From positions 25,202,906-25,266,905 of the forward strand of contig CM040745.1 in assembly GCA_022829145.1 (NCBI GenBank): a stretch of DNA of 64,000 nt. The letters are read 5' to 3'. The DNA comes from Albula goreensis (lineage: Eukaryota > Chordata > Actinopteri > Albuliformes > Albulidae). Positions 1 through 16,000 of the stretch are shown piece by piece. A model generated the notes under the pieces. The model was not told the origin of the DNA. It did not search any database and saw only the letters and a list, made by a program, of their open reading frames with translations. Each line of letters starts with the position of its first letter. Within the stretch, counting starts at the first letter, position 1. The position numbers were made by a program, and so were the translations under genes.

Positions 1-32
1 TTTTATGTACTGAAACTGGTCCATGGTGCCTG

Positions 33-648
33 TTATGTTATATAAATGGGCCCCACTCCATGGTATGAGAAACATTCCCAAACCATTATGCTTGCCCCTC
101 CATGTTTTACAGTCTTCACTGTGTATTGTGGCTTGTATCCAGTGTTTGGGGGTCGTCTCACAAACTGTCTGTGGCCTTCAGACCCAAAAAGAACAATCTT
201 GCTCTCATCTGTCCATAGAATATTGCGCCACTTCTCTTTAGGCCAGTCAATGTGCTCTTTGGCAAACTGTAACCTTTTCAATACATGTCTTTTCTTCAGC
301 AGTGGTAGTTTATGAGGGTTTCTTGCAAATAGTTTGGCTTCACATAGGCATCTTCTGATTGTTGAAGTACTCACAGCTAAATGAAGGTCTTCTTTGACCT
401 CTCTAGAGCTGATCATTGAATGCTTCTTTGACATTCTTGTTATTCTATGATCTATGCGGATGGTAATATTCCTTTTTTCTACCGCGTGTTTCGGGTTTTC
501 TTTTCCATTTTAAAGCATTTGAAATCATTTTAGCTGAGCAGCCAATTATTTCCTGCACTTCCTTGTATGTCTTCCCCTCTCCAATCAATTTTTTGATCAA
601 AGTTCTTACTCCTTCAGTACAATGTCCGGAATGACCCATATTACTCAT
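33..648 (-). pseudogene. Frameshifted Tc1-like transposase, C-terminal part missing
   Basis: Reading starts at one of the ATGs near 648 or 639 (MSNMGHSGH...), runs through the DNA-binding region and stops at about 445. Coding similarity resumes in another frame with [17 protein letters not shown] and continues to the left edge. A one-base insertion or deletion near 440-470 explains the break. Family knowledge: Tc1 transposases are about 340 residues and cut and paste at TA dinucleotides. Only roughly the first 60 percent is inside the window. Confidence 0.9.
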
Positions 649-5652
<5,004 letters not shown>

Positions 5653-6000
5653 TTGTTAAAAAACACACATGTAGCCCTTCAATAATAGAAAAACTGATAA
5701 AATGGTGGACGAAGGTTCACGTTAGCCTGTCCTCAGCCGTCGCTGTGATTTGAGCCTTCATTGAAATTATGTTGCTCCTACACCAACCGACTGTGGCATT
5801 AGGATGCTACGCCAGTCGCCCAATGGAAAAATAAACCACCCCACTGTCTCCTCCCTCAGAGCGAACTAAAGCACGGTAACGATAAAGGAGGTCGGTCCAA
5901 CCGCTCCGACGTTAATTCACTACAGGTGAGACAAGTGGGCGTCAAACACCCATACCGCTTAGTTCAATACCATGGTAGTAGAGCATGGTTATTCCGAAGC
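5653..6000 (-). promoter_or_regulatory. slain1: slain1 5' UTR and promoter region (approximate)
   Basis: This stretch directly upstream of the slain1 ATG is richer in CG dinucleotides than the surrounding DNA and has no evident TATA box. A CCAAT sequence lies near 5820. The transcription start cannot be placed from sequence alone; the interval is inferred from position and composition. Confidence 0.4.
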
Positions 6001-6610
6001 CAAAAACGACCACATTGTTAAATAGTGTAGACTAATGCTCCTTATGCACCGCGACCTGTATCTGACTTGAGATGGCCCGCAACACCCAGCCTATTTTCAC
6101 TCAAGGTGTTAAGGAGTATTTTCGTTGGACGAAGCTAAAATGGGCCTTGACGATTTTTCCTCAGAATGAATTATAAGGTACAGCTTGGCATTTAAGCTCA
6201 TAAGGGGATGACTCCATGCTGTGATTTGTTTGGTTGGTGGGTTTTCAATATTTGTAACATGCTTTTTTGTTGTTCAAATAAAAACGTGCAGTTTTACATC
6301 GCTTCATTCTTCATTGGCTGGCCATTCAAACCCCTTAAGTATAATTTATTAACTTACTTATATTATATTATTGCTATAAATTTTCTCCAACAGTTTTTCC
6401 AGTCTTTACTGTACAAAGTCTACTTTAGATTGCTTATTTATTCTGCATACCCATTTATAGGTCCATTGCTCTATTTCAGTGAAATTCACAAATGGAATGT
6501 ACGAAATGTATTGTGTTTAAATAAATAATGTTCTGCTGAGTGTGCTTATTTTGTTTGTGGTTACACAAATATTAGGTTCAGTGGATCAACTGACCAACCA
6601 TTTAATCAAT
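6001..6610. other. Intergenic, slain1 promoter to scel 3' end
   Basis: An AT-rich stretch without recognised genes. A plus-strand open frame at 6208-6528 is low-complexity and hydrophobic and looks like chance. Confidence 0.5.
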
Positions 6611-6615
6611 ATAAT

Positions 6616-6621
6616 TTTATT
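6616..6621 (-). terminator. scel: Candidate scel polyadenylation signal AATAAA
   Basis: TTTATT on the plus strand reads AATAAA on the scel strand. It is the first canonical hexamer I find downstream of the stop and would give a 3' UTR of about 400 bases. Cleavage would fall near 6590-6605. Confidence 0.45.
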
Positions 6622-7012
6622 GATGAGTGCTATTGTGAAATACAATTGGTACAGAGTTGTTAAAAATAGACAAAAAGAGAAGACACAATGTGTGCTTTTA
6701 TCTTATGAGTAGTTTTACTTTATAAGAGATAGGCCCAGCAATGCATGTTACACGTTTCAGTTTAAGATTTACAGTACTTAATACATGTAAGTTCATTTAC
6801 CTATTATAATTTTCAAAAGGTAGAAATGTGTCCCAAATCCAAAGACTCTGAAAACAGACATTGGAAACCTATTGTTCTTTAATATATATTCTAATAAATA
6901 TAAGAAAGTAGTCCATGCATTTTGTGTCTATGAGTTGTTCCCTCCTACCATAAGTACACATTTGCATTTCTTTCACATATTCTCAAGCTGTAGCTTCATT
7001 GGTACTTCCTGT

Positions 7013-7029
7013 TCAGCGATGCCACTTTT
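7013..7029 (-). CDS. scel: scel exon 22: terminal five codons and stop
   Basis: Only 17 coding bases follow a T-rich acceptor (ten Ts, ACAG). With the carried G they encode EKWHR and a TGA stop. The KW pair matches the end of mammalian sciellin. The 3' UTR runs left towards the AATAAA at 6621-6616. Confidence 0.82.
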
Positions 7030-10000
7030 CTGTAAAAAAAAAATAGAGAATAAAATAGCATATTAGAACTTACACCTTAATATCTAAATACTGCAAATAA
7101 CAAATTCAGTTTCAAAGTTAAAAGAATCTTCAGTCTTGTATAATCTCTACATGCTTGCATGTTATTAGAAATCAGCAAAACATTTTCTGAATGTTATCTG
7201 CTGGTTTTTGAACAGTTTAGTTGTGAAATTAATTAATGAATGAAATTCAGTAGTTATTTATTATAAAATGGACTCCACACTTATGAGGGTACATCTCTCG
7301 TGAAAAGACATATCTTTGAAAGTAAAGATTTACTCTTCTCTGAAAAGCTTATAAAGTTATTTTCTAGCTCATGTTACATATTGACACAATTGTTTTGGGA
7401 AAGAGATGCCCTTATCCAGGTGACTTACACAGAGGTTAAATTTTAAATGTTAATACTTAAATATTGTATAGCTACCTGTACACGTAGCTAGTCGAGATTT
7501 AATATTTTGCTCAAACGTATCTTTGAAGTCAGGTCTTACTCAAGATTCATTCCTGCTCTGATTATAATTCTAATTCACTTATCTTTATGTCCATACACCT
7601 TTGTTCAATTGGGTCTGCTTGTACTTATAACAAGTTAACTTAATTAAAATGTAAAATTTGCATGGTTTTCATAAGCAAAGGAGGCTATTATGGCAGCCAT
7701 TGTGTAGTTTTTTTTTAAATAAAATATGTGAGGGCATGGTGCTTTTAGCTAAATATTAGGGAACTGTACCTCTGGTCATTTCGAAGCACCTGTCACAGTG
7801 CACAGTACGGCGGTAGATCCACATGCTGTCCCCAGCCTTCAGGTGGCCCAGAGAGCGGTTGCAAACCTCACACTGGCAGAAAGAAAGGAGGTTTCATCAA
7901 CACAGTACACTAGTGTACACTGTACAACTACATAACAGAATGTGGTCACTGTCAGAACTGTTACATTGTAAGAAACCAAATAGACATGTCTATTTGATAA
8001 ATCATTACTCTCAAAGCTAACAGTGAGCTGTAATACCATCAGATGGCCATGGGCTGTTTCAACATCCATATCTCTGTGCGTCTGGTGTTTAAAAAGGCCA
8101 TGACCTATTTTTTTTCCTATCTTGCAGGTATAATCACTGTATTATTTTTTTAAAGAAGGAGGTAGAGAACTGCCTGCATGAGCAGCTTCCTTCTATTTTT
8201 AGAGACACAATCTAAGGTATCATGTTATATTATTGATTCACTCTGTATGCAGCCTAAATCTGAAAAACCTGAATCTCAGTCAGCCTGAGGCTTTGGGGCT
8301 AGTCTGAATGCATAGACACCTTCACATAATTATTCATCACATGCATTAATGACATTGTTAAAATGTCACTTTTTTAAAGACGTTTCAAATGCAGTAGAAA
8401 ACTATGAATGGTTGTTGTTATCAGTCCACTCTAGAGCCCCTACAAAACCAAATTTTACATTTTGAATTACATCAGTTCGACAAAATTCCTTTCAGTGTGG
8501 TTCAAAACTCTCACATTTCCATAATGGAAAACTAGAGTAAAATTATATGGCTTGTGGCTTTTATACATTGGATGAAATGGATAATATCATGTTGTGCTCA
8601 TGCCAGGGATATTTATTTTGTTGGGGCACATGATATCTCTCCATAAGTATCAGTAATTAAAAGAAAGGGAACAAGGGAAAAAAGGAAGGTTTATAATAAA
8701 ATGCCTCTTGAACATCTAATAATCAGCAAATGCTTCTTGAAGATTAAATTCAAAAGGTAAAAGAAAGACTACCTGTATGTGACTGTCCTCTCTTGTATAA
8801 CAAAGTATTTCATGTTACAGTGTGCCTGTATGATATCTAAAGGACAAACATCAACATTCCATCAGTTTCTTATCTTAGATGAATATCTTTTTTCTCTCAA
8901 ATCTATTTTGTGCTGCAGTGATGGATGGAAGCCAGACTTTGCAAGTAAAATAACAAACAAGAAGCGTTACCATGAAGCAGGAGGCATGGCAGTGTATCTG
9001 CATGTCTTCCAGGATCATCTTGGGCTCAGAGTTCAAGGGTTTACGGCAGTATGTGCACATGTCCTTCCCAATGATGCTCCTGTAAGTATGCCATTTTTAA
9101 GATGAGAAATGTGTGATATTTACATAATAACTTGCTCTGGATGACAGAATCTGCTGAATACCTTAAATTAATGTAATATAACATCTCTGAATCTGTCTCA
9201 ATAATGTAAAAAGTAGCCTGACCTGTCAGAAGTGGAGTACACAGTGCTGATCGGCTTTGTGACAATGGTGTCAGAATAAGAATCCAAAGGCCTGCCAATA
9301 GAAAAACAAATAAAATAATCTGTATAAAATCAGAAATGAGTTAAGGGTGTCAGCTACATTTTTGGAGGGAAACTCCATTATTACTGGCCAGCCAACACGG
9401 AACATTTCTATTGAAGGTAGTTTTGGGCGTAGTCAGTACTAAGATGGGAAAGATACTGTAGATAAATCTGTGTGAGATGATGCTGATGTAGAAGGAATGC
9501 ATGCTTTATGTTCTAATAAAACTCAATGTTCTGGTTAAAAAATGGACCTTCTTCAGTGACACTGCCCTGGGGGAGGTTACTTTTTTATTACACTAACCCA
9601 GAACTCTGACACAGTGTCACTAATGATCCTGGGCTTTATTGCAAACCAGCATTTCTTGTAACCTTCTTCAACCTTAATTGTATAGTTGATTGGCCAGGTA
9701 ATAGCTTTTTCTTACTTTGACCAACCTTTCCCTCCAGCTTGTCATGAACAATAAAAATGTTACTATCACTACTGATATATCAACTAGTATGAGCAGGTGT
9801 GCTGATTTTATTTCTACATACATTTTAAATAATGGAGTAAGCTCAGGTTTTAAGTAAAAACCTAGATTACCTAATAAAATCATAAAAATAAATGTCCTCC
9901 TCAATAACATTATATTAATTTAATATTTTTAAGAGTCATTTGCACAATTACAATATAATGGATGCTACAGATTACATGTCCGTTGGGCTGTGTTGCATCA

Positions 10001-13000
10001 TCATCAAGATTGTTACAATCATGTTCATCATTATTTTTAAGCCACAAGTATCATATTTCACTTATTACATTTATGTTGCCTAAACATTAAAACTCCATTT
10101 GGTTAAAGGAACACATTTCTGCATGCAGTGTATATCTTCTTAAGCAACAATAATCCAATAAAACTGTTCAGAAATGTCCAACACTTTAGACTGATCTTTA
10201 CTATTCATTTTGGTTCATGCAGAAATAAGTATGAGAGACACTGGTCATTGAACAGGTCAATGTTGCATCATGTACATGAAGGATGATCATTTCACTGTGA
10301 TGATTTAAGCTCATGCCTTCTTTGAATTCAAAATCTCAATTACCATATCAAAGTATTCTAATGAGAACAATTTCACAGTTGTACATGCTTTAAGATTTAT
10401 GATAACATTAATTATGGATTTCACCATGGTTTAAGGATAATACCTGTTCTCCAGGTAGGAGGATGTTTTGGTGTAAACCGTTGGGCTGGACACACTGGTG
10501 TATTCATAACTGAAAGAGACATCAACATAAGAATGATCATTGTTAATACAATTGTAAGATGTTCTTACAAGCATTCACTATGCCATAATGTAAGGCTGGC
10601 ACCCTGCTTCACCTAGGGGTCCTTTATATGTCCCACAAATGATCAAAGGCAACATGCTGTTCAAGCTGTAAATTCCCTCAATGGCCTATGATTTGTAATG
10701 GATTATTCATTAAAATTTACCAGAATAGCTAGACATGCTTGAAATATTGGCAAGTTTCCCTCTGGAAATTCACGGTCCCACCCCTACTGACTTTTTAATG
10801 AAGCACTTTTATAGGTCAATCTGGGGAGTTTCTCCAGTGTTTGCAATGCAGAGTGCATGAATACAAAGAGAGCCTTACCTGGGCTCAGTGCTGAAAGAAT
10901 ATGAGCTGGTTTTTGTTGGGGAGTAGTCACTGCTGCTGTAAGTTCTGATGCTGGTCCTGATTTGAATGAGAATCAGAGCATGTTAAGAGGATAGATGTGC
11001 AATTTCTTTCACCAAATGGATTTGTATCTATTTCAAATGGTTCTTACCTGGTCGTGGTGGAAGTGGGAGATGAAACTGTAGAATATGTCGTGCTGTAGTC
11101 CCTAAGCATGAGAAAACAAACTTTGCTTTTGTTTCAGTTTGGTTGGTAAAATAAAATGTGATGAGAAAGTTAAATGGTTGGGAAATGGATGGGAAAATGG
11201 ATAAATTATGATTTTGAAGTCAACCAGTTGAAGGGTGCAGCCACTGCACTGGATGCCTGTGCTGTTTGTGCAGCTGGTGCAGGCAGAATAAAGATGCCAT
11301 AACAGTCACGTGCTGGAGCGCAATGGAGCAGGAGATGCCCTTTCAACTGAAAGCATCCCTCTCTGGACAATGTTATAGTCAACTATGCACCACCTTGCAG
11401 AGCTGTCAGACACAGTTATCACTGGCACAGTCAGGTGTCAATACCAGATCATGTGGTACATCACTGCAGCTGCACTATATCATATGTAATCAATATGTGG
11501 TGTGAAGATGATTGATATGTGACATTACAGTAACAATATGTCAGGTGCATCATTTTTAAATACCATCTTACCTGTCAGGGGTTGAGTACAAAGAGCTTTT
11601 TGGTGTTGAAATGAGGGTATCAGCAAGAGAATCCAAGTGCCTGGCAACAGAGAGAAGCATATTCCTATCTGTCAGTTCCTGCAAATGATATTTTTTTGTC
11701 TTTAAGACGCACTCAATAAGTGGAATCTATTCTTTAAAAAACAAAGGGGTCATTTGAGGTTGATGAATGATGAATCATTAAGCCTTTTATTGGTTCTGTT
11801 TGGAACATGAGTGTGTTGTAAATATAGTTTCAGCTTAAGCAACACCTAACCACAACTTCCATAAAACTCACCCATCTTTTATAGTCTCCTTGGGTGTTGT
11901 CACAGTGGTCACTTCAGGTGTTTTAGGGCTGGAGACACAAAAGTAAAAAATATATATATTTAGGAATTCAGATTTTATTTGAACAATTCACTAAAGGACA
12001 CTGAAATGGACTTAATTCACTTGAAGTTTTATCATTCATTCATGACCTTACCTATCATTGGTTGAGTACACAGTCTTAGTTGTTGTTGTTGTTGTGAAGG
12101 TATCAGAAAGAGTATCCAAAGCCCTAACAGCAAGAAGAGAGATAAACTTAGATCAGTTCTAATTTTAAAATCAGTCTGGTGCAGACTAAACCAAGCCTCA
12201 ATGGGACATAACTCAAGCTTACCCGCCTTCTGAAGTCTCCTTGGGGGTTGTCACAGTGGTCACTTCGGTTGTTTTAGTACTGGAGACACCCAAAGTTCTT
12301 TATAATGGTAAATAAAACAAATGATCTGGACTTAAGACGTTGTACCATCAATTCAAATAGTTTCACTAAAGACAGAAGTATTAGGATCTACAAAGGAAAA
12401 CAATTTCACAGTTAGTGCTGTAAAAGTGAAAAATATAATATTCAAATGTGATCTTACCCCTTACTGCTTGTCACCTCTGGATCTGTAACACCATTTGTTT
12501 TTGAGGGTTTGGGAGGCAAAGTGCTGGGTTTCCTTAAAAAAATCACAGTTAGCTCACATGAGTAACCAAGGGAATTAAGTGGGTTAACAGTGATGAATAG
12601 TTGTGGCTTAAACAGTACAGCTCAGGCTAACACTGAAGTGACTGTGGTGAAGAGGGGAAGTCTGATTGTAGAGATGAAATGGCAGAAGCTGCACAGACAA
12701 GCAGAAGAGAGGAGACTGCTTCCTCCACCGCCACCTGCCTGTGGGCAGCAAATTAAGGCATCTGCAGATGTCTGCAGGGAAAACTCCACACAGATCAGGG
12801 AGTGGAAAAGGAACTGAGGTGTTAGCAAGTCTGAACACCTTCCCAGGCCTCAGAGGCTGCCGAGCATGCTGGGAAAAGGCCAGGCAAGCAGTAGTGGGTA
12901 GATGAGAGCCTGATCGATGTTCAAGTCTTTTGCTGCTGATGCAGGCACAATTATTTAAAATGCTGGATGTGCTTTCTTCTGAAGGTGGGAGGAAGCCATG

Positions 13001-16000
13001 TGCTGGGCATTTATATGTGTATTGAATTGATGTGGGAAAGCCTTATTCATATCTACAAAACATCAGCATATTTTTAATTTTTACATTTCAATATTCCACT
13101 ATTCTGTGGAGTTCCATAATTAATTATAAAGTACCCTGCTGTATATATTTGGTGTTTTTGGTGATGGTGAAACGTACGGTTTGCTGGATGACTTCACATC
13201 TGAGAAGACCCGTTCAGTGAAGGTTTCAGTCTTAGTGGGGCGTTTTGTGACAGGAGTCCTACAGTCAGCACAGCATGGAATGGAGTTCATTTTTAAAGTG
13301 ATGAAATTACACAAATGACAATCCACCACATCCCACTTCCTATTCTGAAGCGCTATATCATATGTTGTGGTATATCTAACTTTAACATTGTTTCTTGGTA
13401 ACCTGTGAGTTAAATGTGTTTGTATTTTCTTTAATACATATCACATATCATGAATTATTAAATATCACAGTCATGCAAAAATATCTATATATAAATGCCC
13501 CCTAAAATGCCTCACACAGCACAAACAGCAGTGTACCTGGCTGAGCTTGAGGTGGTGGTGACAGTGGTCTCTGTGACCTTGCCATCTACAGTGCTTTTAG
13601 TGGTTACACTGAAATAGACAGATAGAAAAGATACCTCATAAAAAACCTTCTCAGCACATAAGTACAGTTTTGATATTTAAGCTCATAATAACCTGCATGT
13701 TACCTTGTTGTTGTTCCCTCTGGTGGTGTTGTCTTGGGCAGAGTTGACCTGTAAATATGTCAAAAGATTACAATCAGAGTTACTGAAACTTTTAGTTTTC
13801 GTATCGATTCAATCATTGGTACATGACATGTCTGTATATCCAATAAGAAATAAAATGACTGCACTGTTGTGCAGTAAAAAGGTTGTGCAGCATTGTTAAA
13901 AGGTTACCTTTTTGAGTAGGCTGTTGCTCTCTCATAACTAGGAGGAGGTGAGCTGTGGGAATGAAAATGGTGTTAAGCAAGCTAATAAACAAAATAAAAG
14001 GCCTGACACAGGGAGCAGACTTGATGCAGAGGAAACAACTAGCTGACATTTCAGCGAAGAAGGAGCCTGTGTGACATTATACAAATAAGAAGGTATATTG
14101 TAGAGTGTTCAACAGTCACAGTTTTTCATGCAAGATACTGTATGTTCAGTGTAGTAGTGTAGGTTTTTATTACAAATGATATATTGAAATGAGTTGTCAT
14201 TATCATAGCCTGAATAATTGACAGACTCAGAATTTCTGGTACATTGCATTTCATGCATGTAAAATTTCCATTCACATGCATGCCTGAAAAAAAGATTCCT
14301 ATAGTACAGATGACAAATATATACATGTATGAATGTAATACAACTTGCAATTATCTGAGGTTGACTGCATTGATAAACTGAGAGTGGGATTAAACAGCTT
14401 TGCAAAGTTTGAAAAAAAAAATGGCCCCAGCAAGGTATCATGCAATTATCACATGTACAATTACAGTGTGGTCAGCATAGATATGTGAAATGCAAATGAG
14501 GTGCACCCCAAAGGACCATATTTAAATAAAAATAAATTCACTTCAATAACTCAATAAAAGTAATTGTTGAAGCTACAGCTGCTGACCTTGTCTTGGAAAG
14601 TTGATCTTGGCTTCCACCAAATCTGAAAATAAAAAAAGATCATGATACATTAAATTTCAATTAATTTCAAGTTATGGCCCTGATTTTTCAGCTTTTCGTC
14701 AAAGAGCAAATCGTGAAATGCAGTAAACTAATGGTGCCATGTTAGCAGTATTATGAAATATTCTATTTATTTTATTATGCAACAATATGTGACATAGCAG
14801 TTGACAGCTGCTCTTGGCCAGACTGGGTTCATCCTGCTATAGAGACATTCTGAGCAGCTGAAATTGTAAAAGTAGATGACTTACTTCTTGGTCAGAGACT
14901 GCACAGAGGTGCTTGCAGGATTTGAGGTTTTTGAGCTGGTAGTGGTTGAGGTGTCCTTTACTGGTTGCTTGCTAAGAGAGAAAAACATTTTGTCAAAATC
15001 ATTTCTTAAATTGACACCTTTTAGAACACAAACACACATACACATGTATGTATGTATGTATGTATGTATGTATGTATGTATATTATATGAATACAAACAT
15101 AGTTACTGCCACTGACTCTACCTGTCGAGCTTCTCATTGGACTTGAAACGGCTCAGCACAGCTCTGCCGAAGTTGGGGTCCCGACTGGAAAGAAAAAACA
15201 GCAATGGTGTTGAGTACTAATGCTGAGTATATCAACACAGGATGATTGCTGCAGTACTGAATACAGGGATATATTCATGACTGGAAAATTAGCTCACTGT
15301 TGAAGCTAATTTTGATATCAGTTACGTTAGCTTCATTAAAAGGGAATTCTTAAATCTTTGAAAATGTTCATAAAGTTAAAAGATTATACACAAATTTCAA
15401 AAGTATATGATAAATTTACACCACAATTGAATTATTTTCTACATATTTATCTCCAATGCTGAATTTGTGTACCTCAAGGCAATATTCTAGTACCTGTATC
15501 CTTTGCATAGCTACTGCAGGTGAAGGATGTGCATTCCTCCAATGCCAATACCAAAGAGTCAATAAATGTAACTGTTTTACATTCCACAACCTACACAGGA
15601 GTGCAGGAGAGCTAGGGTTTACAACAGGTTTATCTCTCATCAAACACCAAACTAATGCAGTATTGTCCCAATGTTGCCAACGCCCTGGTTATAGTGGGAA
15701 GGTCTGAACCTGTGACTATGGTCAGCAACTGCTTTCTCTAACTGAGAAACTTGTAACCCCAAGCAACTGATTCTTTGAATATGTAACAGAGGATAACTGA
15801 TTATTGAATATACTAATATCTTCCAGCTGGAGTATGGTGGAGCATTAACACAATACACAGCACAATGCCCGGCACATTAGATACTAGAAACACGCCACCT
15901 CCACCACCACCCTATCCCCAGTGTTTTCCACAGGCCATGGGCATGGCTCTTGCCCTGTCACTCACTCGACTGGCTCGTCCTCATCCATGTCTTTCCTTAT

